Shown: positions 26,688 to 35,889, counted from the stretch's first letter. The stretch is 64,000 bases of DNA from Pseudomonas arsenicoxydans (GCF_006438915.1 NZ_RCZE01000001.1:482325-546324); one strand, 5' to 3'. Notes: generated from the letters alone by a model not told the origin. Translations and numbers: made by a program.

Positions 26688-28231
26688 CGCCAGACTTTTT
26701 CCAGGCGCCCGAGCGCTTCGATGATCGCGGTCTCGGGCACCGCCGCAAATCCGAGGACCAGACCCGCGCGCTCGTCTGCCGGTGTTTGCGAATCTGGCAA
26801 CCAGTAACTGCTCAAGGCGTTGATCTCGACCTCGACGCTGGCGGCTTTTTCCACCAATTCTTGCTCCCGCGCTTGGGAGTCGACCGCCACCGTCAAATGC
26901 AGCCCTGCCGCGACACTCGGCAGGCTGCCAACGCCGGGAATGCCCTGCGGCCAACCGGCCATCAACGTATTACGCCGGCTCAGGGCCGCGCGGCGCATGC
27001 GACGGATGTGTCGCTGAAAGTGCCCGGCAGCCATGAACTCGGCCATCACCGCTTGAGTGCTGACTTCGGAATGCCGGACGTCCACCGCCCGCCGTTGAGA
27101 GAATGCCTGCACCAGCGCCGGCGGCAGCACCAGATAACCGAGACGCAGTGCCGGGAAGGCGACCTTGCCAAACGTCCCGACGTACAACACCCGCCCCTGT
27201 CGGTCGAGTGCCGCCAACGGTGCCAGTGGCGCGCCGCTGTAACGATACTCGCCATCGTAGTCATCTTCGACAATCCAGCCTTGGGTGCGCTCAGCCCAGG
27301 CCAGCAATTCCAGGCGCCGCGCGAGGCTCATGACCACCCCGGTCGGGTATTGATGCGACGGCGTGACATACGCCAGGCGGCAATCCCTGAGTGCGGTCAA
27401 TTCCTGGCAGTCGATGCCCTCGCTGTCCACTGCCACGCCGTGCAATCGCGCACCGGCCACAGCGAATGCATGACCCGCCGCCCGATACCCCGGATTCTCG
27501 ATCGCCACCCCATCGCCGGGCTCCACCAGCAGCTGTGCACAAAGGCTAATCCCCTGCTGCGCACCACTGGTGATCACTATTTGCTCAGCCGAACACTGCA
27601 TGCCGCGTGAACTGCGCAGATAGGCGGCAATCATTCCACGCAGGCGCTCATCGCCCGCCGGGTCGCCATAACACAACTGCTGCAAATCCGGCTTACGCCA
27701 GAAAGCCGCATTCAGCTTGGCCCAGACCTCGAAAGGAAACAGATCAAATGCCGGCACGCCGACCCGAAAGGCACGCGGCGGCCCACTCGGCGGCAGAGCC
27801 AAATGGTTCTTTTCAACGCGCCCCAACGCGCCGTTGTGGATAACTTTACTGGATGAAATTACAGGTAAATCCAGCCAATTTGTGGATAAGGCTGTGGATA
27901 ACCCTGTTGACAACCCTGTGGATACTTTTGTGGATAATTTTTTGGCGGGTACCGAGGTTGGGGGCAGTTGAGCGACGTAAGTCCCGTCACCCACACGCCC
28001 TTCGATAAACCCCTCGGCATAGAGCTGATCGTAGGCTCGCACGACGCTGTTGCGAGAGATCGCCAGCGCTGCCGCCAGATCGCGACTGGCCGGTAATCGC
28101 GTGCCGCTGGCCAGTCGTCCGTCCAGCACTCGCAAGCGCAAGGCTTGATAGAGCTGACGACTCAGGCCCTGACGGCGATCCAGTTCGATACCGGCAGGGT
28201 TGAACGACAAGGAAAGCGGCGCATCGGTCAT
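26684..28231 (-). CDS. MocR/PdxR-type GntR-aminotransferase fusion regulator
   Basis: This 515-residue protein has an N-terminal GntR winged helix (about residues 25-90: ASRDLAAALAISRNSVVRAYDQL, then EGFIEGRVGDGTYV). A fold-type I aminotransferase domain follows (about residues 160-510), with SHQYPTGVVMS and WIVEDDYDGEYRYSG; the PLP lysine is expected in TFGKVAFPALRLGY. Such proteins sense PLP plus an amine. The linker between the domains is unusual. It reads LST-KVST-GLST-GLST-ALST, encoded by a 12-base tandem repeat whose unit includes TTATCCACA. It is divergent from a PaiB-type gene, with an inverted repeat between the two starts, so it probably controls that gene. Confidence 0.92.
   Translation of the reverse strand: MTDAPLSLSFNPAGIELDRRQGLSRQLYQALRLRVLDGRLASGTRLPASRDLAAALAISRNSVVRAYDQLYAEGFIEGRVGDGTYVAQLPPTSVPAKKLSTKVSTGLSTGLSTALSTNWLDLPVISSSKVIHNGALGRVEKNHLALPPSGPPRAFRVGVPAFDLFPFEVWAKLNAAFWRKPDLQQLCYGDPAGDERLRGMIAAYLRSSRGMQCSAEQIVITSGAQQGISLCAQLLVEPGDGVAIENPGYRAAGHAFAVAGARLHGVAVDSEGIDCQELTALRDCRLAYVTPSHQYPTGVVMSLARRLELLAWAERTQGWIVEDDYDGEYRYSGAPLAPLAALDRQGRVLYVGTFGKVAFPALRLGYLVLPPALVQAFSQRRAVDVRHSEVSTQAVMAEFMAAGHFQRHIRRMRRAALSRRNTLMAGWPQGIPGVGSLPSVAAGLHLTVAVDSQAREQELVEKAASVEVEINALSSYWLPDSQTPADERAGLVLGFAAVPETAIIEALGRLEKVWR
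27835..27937 (-). repeat. Cluster of DnaA-box nonamers with 12-bp period
   Basis: TGTGGATAA (complement TTATCCACA, the strong E. coli DnaA box) occurs perfectly at 27835-27843, 27881-27889, 27893-27901 and 27929-27937. Near copies are at 27905-27913 (7/9) and 27917-27925 (8/9). All are in one orientation. The last five are spaced exactly 12 bases apart. They lie inside the linker of the MocR-type gene. Confidence 0.75.
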
Positions 28232-28248
28232 GGCAATGGACCTATGAA

Positions 28249-28281
28249 ATTGGTCATTAATGGCTCTTACAACAGACCAAT
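28249..28281. promoter_or_regulatory. Operator candidate between the MocR-type and PaiB-type genes
   Basis: The inverted repeat ATTGGTC...GACCAAT has a 19-base spacer. It lies in the 90-base divergent gap, 18 bases from the regulator's start codon and about 40 from the PaiB-type start. MocR-type regulators often use spaced repeats in this position. Confidence 0.5.
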
Positions 28282-28321
28282 AGCCTGCCTAGGATGGAGG
28301 CATTCGCCAAGGGATATATCC

Positions 28322-28945
28322 ATGTACAACCCCAGCAGCTTTGCCATCAACGATTTGGATGAACTGCGCCAGCAGATCCTCGGCACCCGCCTCGCCATGG
28401 TGGTGACCCACGGCGAACAAGGCCTGCAAGCCAGTCATCTGCCACTGTTGTTCAAACCTGACGAAGGTCCGAATGGCATCCTCTACGGCCACTTCGCCCG
28501 GGCCAATCCTCAGTGGAAGGAATTGCAGAACGGCGCTGAAGCGCTGGTGATCTTTGCCGGTGCCGATGCTTACGTCAGTCCCGGTTTTTATCCGAGCAAA
28601 GCCGAGCACGGCAAAGTCGTGCCGACCTGGAACTACGTCGCGGTACACGCCTACGGCACCGCCGACGTCTTCACCGACGCCGAGCGCCTGCTCAATCTGG
28701 TCAGCGCGTTGACTGATCGTCACGAAGCCAGCCGCGCCCAGCCGTGGAAGGTCGCCGACGCTCCCGCTGATTACATCGACGGCATGCTCAAGGCGATTGT
28801 CGGGTTTACCCTGCCTATCCAGCGCCTGGAAGGCAAACGCAAACTCAGCCAGAACCGCAGCGCCGAAGACATCGCCGGTGTGCGCGAAGGGCTCGCCGCC
28901 AGCCCCGATGTGCACGATCAGGCCCTCGCCCACTTGATGCGTTAA
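28322..28945 (+). CDS. FMN-binding negative transcriptional regulator (PaiB family)
   Basis: This 207-residue flavin-reductase-like split-barrel protein belongs to the PaiB group. Seen motifs: LGTRLAMVVTHGEQGLQASHLPLLF near residue 20, LYGHFARANPQW near residue 57, and SPGFYPSKAEHGKVVPTWNYVAVHAYG near residue 85, the strongest PaiB hallmark. The start at 28322 (MYNPSSFAIND) follows AAGGGATATATCC; a longer frame runs back into the regulator and is rejected. It is the first gene of a likely three-gene unit with two acetyltransferases, as PaiB pairs with the PaiA acetyltransferase in Bacillus. It may bind FMN; the DNA-binding role is doubtful. Confidence 0.92.
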   Translation: MYNPSSFAINDLDELRQQILGTRLAMVVTHGEQGLQASHLPLLFKPDEGPNGILYGHFARANPQWKELQNGAEALVIFAGADAYVSPGFYPSKAEHGKVVPTWNYVAVHAYGTADVFTDAERLLNLVSALTDRHEASRAQPWKVADAPADYIDGMLKAIVGFTLPIQRLEGKRKLSQNRSAEDIAGVREGLAASPDVHDQALAHLMR

Positions 28946-28955
28946 GGAAATGAAC

Positions 28956-29402
28956 ATGAGTCAAATTGAAATTCGCCAAGTCAGCGCCGACGACCACGCC
29001 GCCTGGCTGCCGCTGTGGCAAGCCTACCTGCGCTTCTATAACACCGATTTGCCCGAGGCGGTCACTGACAGCACCTGGCAACGCATGCTCGACCCGACTG
29101 AAACGACGCATTCGGCGTTGGCGTGGATCGACGGCAAAGCCGTCGGCATGGTGAACTTCATCTACCATCGTTCGAACTGGAGCATCGAAAACTCCTGCTA
29201 CCTTCAAGACCTGCTGGTAACGCCAGAAACCCGCGGCACCGGCGTTGGCCGCAAACTGATCGAATTCGTCTATGCCACCGCAAAAGCGGACGGTTGCTGC
29301 AAAGTCCACTGGTTGACCCACGAAACCAATGCCACCGCGATCCAGCTCTACGAGCGCATCGCCGAACGCCCCGGTTTCATCCAGTTTCGCAAAGCCCTTT
29401 AA
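28956..29402 (+). CDS. GNAT-family N-acetyltransferase
   Basis: This 148-residue acetyl-CoA-dependent N-acetyltransferase has the core motif A, LQDLLVTPETRGTGVGRKLIEFVY, at about residues 83-106, including the pyrophosphate loop RGTGVG. WLTHETNATAIQLYERI near residue 120 is the usual motif B. The start at 28956 (MSQIEIR) is chosen because AAGGA stands seven bases upstream; an ATG two codons earlier overlaps that spacing. It lies ten bases after the PaiB-type gene and 17 before a second acetyltransferase, indicating co-transcription. The substrate, perhaps an amine, is unknown. Confidence 0.92.
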   Translation: MSQIEIRQVSADDHAAWLPLWQAYLRFYNTDLPEAVTDSTWQRMLDPTETTHSALAWIDGKAVGMVNFIYHRSNWSIENSCYLQDLLVTPETRGTGVGRKLIEFVYATAKADGCCKVHWLTHETNATAIQLYERIAERPGFIQFRKAL

Positions 29403-29419
29403 GGTTCAAGGAGAACACA

Positions 29420-30091
29420 ATGTCGACTTCACTCGCAGACTGGAAAGGCGCCCCGTCGCCGTCGGTTCAAACCATCGAAGGGCGTTTCATCCGCTTGGAA
29501 AAACTTGACCCGGCGCGTCATGCCGAGGGTTTATTCAAAGCCTTGCAAGGCCCCGGTGCCGATCCAAAACTCTGGGACTATTTGCCGTACGGGCCTTTCC
29601 CGGAACGCAGCGTGTTCAACGATTGGCTGAACAACCATGCGGCCAATAACGATCCGTATTTCTTCAGCGTGATCGACCGTGCAAGCGGTGAGGTGCAGGG
29701 CATTCTCAGCCTGATGTCGATCGTGCCGGCTCAGGGCCGAATCGAAATCGGCCACGTCACGTTCGGCGCACCGATGCAGCGCTCACCGAAAAGTACCGAG
29801 GCGGTTTATCTGCTGGCCAAGGAGTCGTTTGCCCTGGGATATCGACGCCTGGAATGGAAGTGCAACAACGGCAACGCCCGCTCCAAGTACGCGGCCGAGC
29901 GCTTGGGCTTCAGCTTTGAGGGCGTGTTCCGTCAGCACATGGTGGTCAAGGGGCAGAACCGGGATACGGCGTGGTACTCGATTCTGGATTCGGAATGGCC
30001 GGCGATTGGCGCGGGCTTTGAGCGCTGGTTGAGCGACGAGAACCAGTCGGATTCGGGGCAGGTGAAAACGTTGGCGGAGTGTCGCGGGTAA
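29420..30091 (+). CDS. RimJ/RimL-type GNAT acetyltransferase
   Basis: This 223-residue protein of the RimL-like acetyltransferase group has IEGRFIRLEKLDPARHAEGLF near residue 20, the typical first strand and helix. It then has GRIEIGHVTFGAPMQRSPKSTEA and LEWKCNNGNARSKYAAERLGF near residue 145, the family's acetyl-CoA and C-terminal signature. The ribosome-binding site AAGGAGAA lies before ATG 29420. It is the third gene in the PaiB-type unit. Members acetylate N-termini or small molecules; no substrate can be assigned. The tail after residue 205 is divergent. Confidence 0.92.
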   Translation: MSTSLADWKGAPSPSVQTIEGRFIRLEKLDPARHAEGLFKALQGPGADPKLWDYLPYGPFPERSVFNDWLNNHAANNDPYFFSVIDRASGEVQGILSLMSIVPAQGRIEIGHVTFGAPMQRSPKSTEAVYLLAKESFALGYRRLEWKCNNGNARSKYAAERLGFSFEGVFRQHMVVKGQNRDTAWYSILDSEWPAIGAGFERWLSDENQSDSGQVKTLAECRG

Positions 30092-30299
30092 GCGACTACG
30101 GTTGTGGCGAGGGAGCTTGCTGCCTTGCCACAAAAATTGCGTGTAAGCCTGAACCAAAACTCTAAACCTGCATTTAATTGCATACAGATGAATCAATCTC
30201 CCGAAAAAACGCAAAAGAATGCATTTCTCCCAGACATCATTCTGTAAAAACCATCCGCTATACAACACAGCCCGCTTATAACAAAAAGGCTGTCCACTC

Positions 30300-33263
30300 A
30301 TGCCCTTCTCGCCCCAGCGTCTCGCGTTCAGCATCGCTTTGCTGATCAGCACCGGCACCCTCGCCGCCCCTTTCAAAAACGTGCAAATCGACACGCCGAC
30401 CACTACCGCCCAAACCCTCGGCGGCGGCGACACGTTAAAGATCTCGGTACCGGGCAGCATCACCAACGCAGGCAAGGCAGTGAGTCTGAAGGACGGCACC
30501 AGCGGCGTCGGCGTGGTGATCGATAACGCGGGCAAGATTATTTCCACCGGCGGCCGTGCGATCGACAGCAGCGGCGATCTGACGCAAGCGCGCAACTACA
30601 GCATTTACAACCGCGCCGGCGGGCAGATCCTTGGCTTCAACGACGCCCTGCGCATCGACAGCAACTTCGCCAGCGGCAGCCTGTTGATCGACAACAGCGG
30701 CATCATCCGCTCCACGACGGGCCAAGGCCTGGACCTCGATGCGTTGCGCAGCAACGGTGTGAAAACGACGATCATCAACCGCGCGGGCGGATTGATTCGC
30801 GGGGACGCCAGTGACGGCATGAAGACCGGCGCCAACGCGACGATCACCAACTATGGCGAGATCTCGACCGGCGACTCACACAACGCCGACGAGAAGTTCG
30901 ACGGCATCGATATCGACACCGCGACCGGTGTCACGGTGACCAACTACGGCAACATTTCCGGCGGCCGCCACGGCATCACCACCGACCTCGGCGCCACGCT
31001 CGTCAACTACGGGACTGTCACCGGTCGCAACGGCTCGGGTTATGGCTCCGATGGCGACGGCACGGTGATCAACCACGGCACCATCACCGGCGCTTACTCG
31101 GGCCTGCAACCCAACGGTGACGGCGATGGCGTGGACATCGACAAACTCGCCCACATCGAAAACTACGGCACCATTCAGGGTGTCGGTGCGGGCGGTGTGG
31201 ACAAGGGCGGTTTCGCCAACGGCAGTGAAGGCATCGCGTTGGGTGGCGGCTATGTGTTGAACGCCAAAGACGCACTGATCAGCGGCGCCAACAGTGCCAT
31301 TCTGGTAGACGATGGCAGCGGCGGTTCGGGCGTAGCAGCGACCACGCTTGAAAACTTCGGCACCATTCAAGGCCTCGACGGGTTCGGTGTGAAGTTCGTC
31401 GGTGAGTTCGCCGACAGTGTAATCAACGGCGGCACGATCAGCGGCAGCAACGGCCTCGCGCTGGACCTGGGTGGCGGCAATGACAGCCTGACCTTGCGCA
31501 ACGGCAGCCGCTTTGTCGGCGTGGTCGACGGCGGCAGCGGTGTTGACCGCGTGGTGATGGATGACGCGTTGGGCGGCAGCTTCGGCGACAGTCGCAATTT
31601 CGAATGGCTGGAGGTCAAACAAGGCGCGTGGACCCTGACCGGCAGCGGTGACTTCAGCGACGGTGGCGCAGTGCGCAACGGCGCGACGTTGATCAACCAG
31701 GGTGGCATCGCCGGCGCCCTGACCGTCGACGCGGGCGGCGTGTATGCGGGCGGCGGTTCGGTGGGCAATTTGCGGGTCAACGGTACGTTGCGCACCAACA
31801 GTCAACTCGGCACCGCGACCATCACCCATGACCTGACCATGGGCAGCGGCTCGACGCTGGCCTACGGCGTCAATGCCGATGGCAGCAGTGCGCCGATCCA
31901 GGTCGGCGGCGTGGCTAACCTCAACGGCGCGACCCTGGCGGTAAACCCCGGCAGCGGCACTTATCCGTGGCAAAGCCACTACACCGTGCTGCAAGCGGCA
32001 AGTATCAACGGCACCTTCGGCAACGTCACCAGCGATTACGCATTCCTCACACCGACGCTCGCTTACACACCGACCGAAGTCGACCTGATCTACACCCGCA
32101 ACGACGTTGCCTTCAATCAATTTGCACTGACGGGCAACGGCAGCAGCGCGGCCAACAGCCTGGCTTCGATGGGCAAAAACAACGCGCTCTACAACGCCCT
32201 GCTCAACACCACCAACGCCACGGCCGGTAGCGCCATCGAACAACTGGCCGGCGCCAGCAACGCCAACCTGACCAGCGCCACGCTCGGCGCCAGCAGTCAG
32301 ATCGGTAGCAGCATGCTGTCGGCCATGCAGCAAATGGGCGGCAGTCCAGGATTAATGGTCGGCCTCGATCAGCGCGATACGCCGATACTCGCCTCTAACG
32401 GCGTGCCCGCCGAAGCACGCAACCTCAACGATCCGAACGCGCAGGGCCGACTCTGGCTGCAGGTCATCGGCGGCTACGGCAAGCTCGACGGTGAACATGG
32501 CAGCAGCAGCCTGGAACAGCGCACCAAAGGCAGCGTGCTCGGCGCCGATTGGGCGTTAAATCCGCAATGGCGCCTGGGCGTACTCGGCGGTTACTCGAAG
32601 ACCGATCTGGACGCCACCGGCGCCGACGGCAACGTCGAAAGCTGGCACGCCGGCGTCTACGCGCTACGTCAAAGCGGCCCGTACGCCTTGCGCCTCGGCG
32701 CGGCTTACAGCGATCACCAAGGTGAAAATAAACGCACCGTCGCCTTCAACGGTTTCAGCGATCGACCTAAAGGCGATTACGACGCCGACAGCCAACAAGC
32801 CTTCGCAGAACTGGGCTACGCGATGGGCAGCGGCCGCCTCAGCGCCGAACCCTTCGCCAGCCTCGGCTACCAGCGCTATCACCGCGACAGCTATCAGGAA
32901 AAAGGCGGGTCAGCTGCGCTTCAAGTCGACGAGCAAACCCAGGACAACTTCAGCAGCACGTTCGGCTTGCGTCTGGCACACCTGAATACTCTGAACAACG
33001 GCATGAGCCTGACGCCACGCATGACCGCAGGCTGGAAACACACCTATGGCGATGTCAGCAACTCGACGCGGCAGGCGTTTTTGGTCGGGGGCACAGCGTT
33101 CAGTGTTGACGGCAGTTCGCTGGATCGCGACAGCCTGGTGCTGGAAGCCGGACTGGACCTGGGCCTCTCGGCGCGACAGTCAGTGGGGCTGGGTTACAGC
33201 GGGCAGATCGGCAATAACAGCCGCAATCACGGGTTGATCGGGCAGTGGCAGATGAGTTTCTGA
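30300..33263 (+). CDS. Type V autotransporter (large passenger)
   Basis: This 987-residue protein has a signal peptide (MPFSPQRLAFSIALLISTGTLAA). The passenger, about residues 24-690, is made of Gly/Asn/Thr-rich beta-helix repeats (for example TNYGEIS, VNYGTVTG and ENYGTIQG). A 12-stranded autotransporter beta-domain follows at about residues 716-987, beginning GRLWLQVIGGYGKLDG and ending with the outer-membrane signal QWQMSF. It is a surface-displayed or secreted protein of adhesin type; no protease or esterase catalytic motif was seen in the passenger. AAAAAGG precedes the ATG. It is followed in tandem by a shorter paralogue, with a gap of about 200 bases. Confidence 0.92.
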   Translation: MPFSPQRLAFSIALLISTGTLAAPFKNVQIDTPTTTAQTLGGGDTLKISVPGSITNAGKAVSLKDGTSGVGVVIDNAGKIISTGGRAIDSSGDLTQARNYSIYNRAGGQILGFNDALRIDSNFASGSLLIDNSGIIRSTTGQGLDLDALRSNGVKTTIINRAGGLIRGDASDGMKTGANATITNYGEISTGDSHNADEKFDGIDIDTATGVTVTNYGNISGGRHGITTDLGATLVNYGTVTGRNGSGYGSDGDGTVINHGTITGAYSGLQPNGDGDGVDIDKLAHIENYGTIQGVGAGGVDKGGFANGSEGIALGGGYVLNAKDALISGANSAILVDDGSGGSGVAATTLENFGTIQGLDGFGVKFVGEFADSVINGGTISGSNGLALDLGGGNDSLTLRNGSRFVGVVDGGSGVDRVVMDDALGGSFGDSRNFEWLEVKQGAWTLTGSGDFSDGGAVRNGATLINQGGIAGALTVDAGGVYAGGGSVGNLRVNGTLRTNSQLGTATITHDLTMGSGSTLAYGVNADGSSAPIQVGGVANLNGATLAVNPGSGTYPWQSHYTVLQAASINGTFGNVTSDYAFLTPTLAYTPTEVDLIYTRNDVAFNQFALTGNGSSAANSLASMGKNNALYNALLNTTNATAGSAIEQLAGASNANLTSATLGASSQIGSSMLSAMQQMGGSPGLMVGLDQRDTPILASNGVPAEARNLNDPNAQGRLWLQVIGGYGKLDGEHGSSSLEQRTKGSVLGADWALNPQWRLGVLGGYSKTDLDATGADGNVESWHAGVYALRQSGPYALRLGAAYSDHQGENKRTVAFNGFSDRPKGDYDADSQQAFAELGYAMGSGRLSAEPFASLGYQRYHRDSYQEKGGSAALQVDEQTQDNFSSTFGLRLAHLNTLNNGMSLTPRMTAGWKHTYGDVSNSTRQAFLVGGTAFSVDGSSLDRDSLVLEAGLDLGLSARQSVGLGYSGQIGNNSRNHGLIGQWQMSF

Positions 33264-33431
33264 GTTTTCGCCAACGGAAGCTTCCGGGATTGTTGTAGGG
33301 AAATACGCCGGTTGGCCGGGTGAAACCGGAGGTGCTCGAAGCCTCCCGCTCATTCGGCTACACGCTACGTCTCTATGCCTTTCGAAGCGCCCGGAAATGC
33401 CCGGCATCCTGGTATTTCTTCACCTTTTAGA

Positions 33432-33460
33432 GTTTGGACTTCTACCAAAAGAGTCCAAAC
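33432..33460 (+). promoter_or_regulatory. Hairpin over the ribosome-binding site of the second autotransporter
   Basis: GTTTGGACT (33432-33440) and its exact complement AGTCCAAAC (33452-33460) flank 11 bases. The right arm ends two bases before the ATG at 33463 and covers the only purine-rich candidate site (AAGAG). The fold could restrict translation. Confidence 0.5.
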
Positions 33461-33462
33461 CC

Positions 33463-35721
33463 ATGTCCGATCAACACAAGTTCCGACCACAACACCTGGC
33501 GCTGGCCGTTGCACTGGCGCTGGGATGTGCTGAATTTTCAACGGCTCAAGAGCTGTCTACTCAAGCCGAAACGACAGCCCCCGTCGACGCAACCTTGCTG
33601 CCGAGGCTTGAGTCAAAACGCGATCCGCTGGCTGTTCTTCAAGCCTTGAATAACGCTGACAACACCGTTACCAAAGTGATCGACTCACCGAACGTTATAA
33701 AAGGAAAAGACGACAACGACCTCATCATCGTAAGGAACGGTGGCAGCTTCGAAGGCCGGGCTGAAGGCGGCAAAGGCATCAACGTCATACACCTTGATGC
33801 CTCTGACGGTGGCGAGTTGGGAGACACACGAAATTTCGCCGGCCTATTCAACTCGCAGGGCTCATGGACGCTGACCAGCAAGAGCGATTTCAAAGATGGC
33901 GTGGTTGCGCTGAAGGACAGCACCCTGACCAACAATGGGAAGATCCTGGGCCGAGCGATTGCGCTCGGACAGTTCTTCAACAATGGCGAAATCAGGGGCA
34001 GTGTTGACGTCGAAGAAGGTGGCACTTTCGCGGGCCAAGGCACCGTCGGCAGCCTGAACGTACACGGCCAGGTCAACGTCAACAGATTGCACGGCGCCCC
34101 AAAGGTCAGAGGCGATTTGAATCTTTCCGAAACGGGCGTAGTGGTCTACGAGGTCAATCCTGATGGCCCAGGAGAAACCATCAAGGTCGGCGGCACCGCC
34201 AGCCTGGGCGGCTCGACGCTGAAAATCGTCACCATGCCGGGCGATTACCCGCAAAGCAGCCAGCACACCGTCATCGAGGCTAAAAAGGTCGAAGGCGAAT
34301 TCGGTAAAGTCCTCAATGATCTGGCCTTCATGGACCCCGTCCTTCAGTACAACAAAAAGAATGTCGGTCTGACCTTCACCCGTAACAGCGTGCCTTTCGA
34401 GAGTCTCGCCACTTCCGACAACGGACGGGAGTTCTCAAAAAATATCGACAAGCCACAACACATCTTCGAAGCTCATGTACCTTCTGACCGCGTGAACACC
34501 GACATCGACGAAGTGGCAGCGACCTCAAGCGCTAACACTCCCGCCCCGGTTCCAGAACCATTCACCGCCGCCGATACATCCAGCACGTCACAAGAACCAA
34601 TCGCCGTCGCGGACACTACCGGCATCACACCACAACCACCCGCCGTCGCGGACACTTCCGGCACTGCGCAGCAACCGTCCACTACGACGAATGCCGCTAT
34701 CACTGCCCTACTCGCCGCCGACAAAGAAACCGCCTCATACGCCCTCGAGCAACTGGCCGGCTCCGGTAATGCGAACCTCGCCAAAGCAACCTTGAGCAGT
34801 GTCGATCCGGTCAGCACCAGCGTGCTCTCGTCCATGCGCCAATTGGGCACCGACAACCTGCGCGCGCGCAATAATGCACCACGGGTGGCGGCCGGCAGCG
34901 AAGACAATGGCCGGCTCTGGCTGCAGGCACTCGGCCACGGCGGAAAACTGGATCGCGATATTGAGCCCATGCAACATTCGACCAAAGGCCTGCTCATTGG
35001 CGCGGATTGGAACATCGACGAGGAATGGCGCCTGGGGGTGATGGGCGGCAAATCACGGACTCAACTGGATAGCCGCGAACTCGATGGCGATCTCGACAGC
35101 TGGCACTTGGGTGCCTATGCATTGCGGCAGAACGGCCCGATGTCGTTTCGGCTGGGCGCGACTTATAGCAATCACGACGGCAGCACAGCACGCCGGGTAG
35201 CTTTCACAGGTTTCAGTGACCGCCCGAAAGGTCGTTATGACGCCAGCACCCAGCAAGCTTTCGCTGAAGTGGGATACAACCTGGGCCGAGCCAATGTCAG
35301 CATCGAGCCGTTTGCCAGCCTTGGGTTCCAGCGCTATCAGCGCGATGGCTACACCGAAAAAGGTGGAGCGGCGGCGTTGAAAGTCCATGAGCAAGCCCAA
35401 AGCAACCTGAACAGCACTTTCGGCCTGAGGCTGGCGAAAGTCGAAACCCTGGATAACGGTATGCGCCTGACGCCACGATTCAGTGCCGGGTGGAAACACA
35501 CTTACGGTGACACCTACACTTCCACGCGCCAACGACTGGTCACTGGCGGCAACAACTACACCGTTTACGGTGCGGAGTTGGATCGCAACAGCCTGCTAGT
35601 GGATGCCGGCTTGGATCTTGGGGTTTCGGCCAGTCACAGCGTAGGCGTTGGCCTCAGCGGTGAGATCGGCAGTGACAGCCGCAATCACGGTGTCATGGGT
35701 CAGTGGCGGATGGCGTTCTGA
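33463..35721 (+). CDS. Type V autotransporter (short passenger, tandem paralogue)
   Basis: This 752-residue protein has a signal peptide ending near STAQE. The passenger of about 300 residues aligns only to the C-terminal third of the first copy's passenger (GDTRNF..., GSWTLT, NLSETGVVVYEVNPDG). A Pro/Thr/Ala-rich linker lies at about residues 365-415, with three imperfect 13-residue repeats (VADTTGITPQPPA-type). The beta-domain at about residues 484-752 starts GRLWLQALGHGGKLD and ends GQWRMAF; it is highly similar to that of the first copy. The start at 33463 (MSDQHKF) gives a normal signal peptide. A hairpin overlies the start region. It probably arose by tandem duplication and loss of the N-terminal passenger. 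Confidence 0.9.
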   Translation: MSDQHKFRPQHLALAVALALGCAEFSTAQELSTQAETTAPVDATLLPRLESKRDPLAVLQALNNADNTVTKVIDSPNVIKGKDDNDLIIVRNGGSFEGRAEGGKGINVIHLDASDGGELGDTRNFAGLFNSQGSWTLTSKSDFKDGVVALKDSTLTNNGKILGRAIALGQFFNNGEIRGSVDVEEGGTFAGQGTVGSLNVHGQVNVNRLHGAPKVRGDLNLSETGVVVYEVNPDGPGETIKVGGTASLGGSTLKIVTMPGDYPQSSQHTVIEAKKVEGEFGKVLNDLAFMDPVLQYNKKNVGLTFTRNSVPFESLATSDNGREFSKNIDKPQHIFEAHVPSDRVNTDIDEVAATSSANTPAPVPEPFTAADTSSTSQEPIAVADTTGITPQPPAVADTSGTAQQPSTTTNAAITALLAADKETASYALEQLAGSGNANLAKATLSSVDPVSTSVLSSMRQLGTDNLRARNNAPRVAAGSEDNGRLWLQALGHGGKLDRDIEPMQHSTKGLLIGADWNIDEEWRLGVMGGKSRTQLDSRELDGDLDSWHLGAYALRQNGPMSFRLGATYSNHDGSTARRVAFTGFSDRPKGRYDASTQQAFAEVGYNLGRANVSIEPFASLGFQRYQRDGYTEKGGAAALKVHEQAQSNLNSTFGLRLAKVETLDNGMRLTPRFSAGWKHTYGDTYTSTRQRLVTGGNNYTVYGAELDRNSLLVDAGLDLGVSASHSVGVGLSGEIGSDSRNHGVMGQWRMAF

Positions 35722-35744
35722 TTAACGACTGACACCACAATCCC

Positions 35745-35833
35745 TGTAGGAGCAGAGCTTGCTCGCGAAAGCGGTGGTTCTATCGCCATCAGTGCAGCCT
35801 GTTCCACCGCCATCGCGAGCAAGCTCTGCTCCA
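35745..35833. repeat. REP-type inverted repeat pair (variant core)
   Basis: Inverted arms TGTAGGAGCAGAGCTTGCTCGC and the near complement flank a variable centre. It lies after the second autotransporter and before the pycB terminator. Confidence 0.75.
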
Positions 35834-35862
35834 ACGGGGGTCGAGGTGGATCATGTACAGGC

Positions 35863-35889
35863 AAAAAAAAAGGGGAGCACATGCCCCCC
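35863..35889 (-). terminator. Rho-independent terminator after pycB
   Basis: On the minus strand, a GC-rich stem (GGGGGC...GCTCCCC with loop ATGT) is followed by nine T. Confidence 0.88.

Noticed and set aside
27717..27971. Plus-strand frame with VDNP repeats
   Set aside because: It is the antisense reading of the DnaA-box repeat in the MocR-type gene and has no initiation signals.
30104..30133. Short inverted stretch after the second acetyltransferase gene
   Set aside because: It is a single degenerate half of a REP-like core (TTGTGGCGAGGGAGCTTGC) without a clear partner, so it is not listed as a repeat unit.
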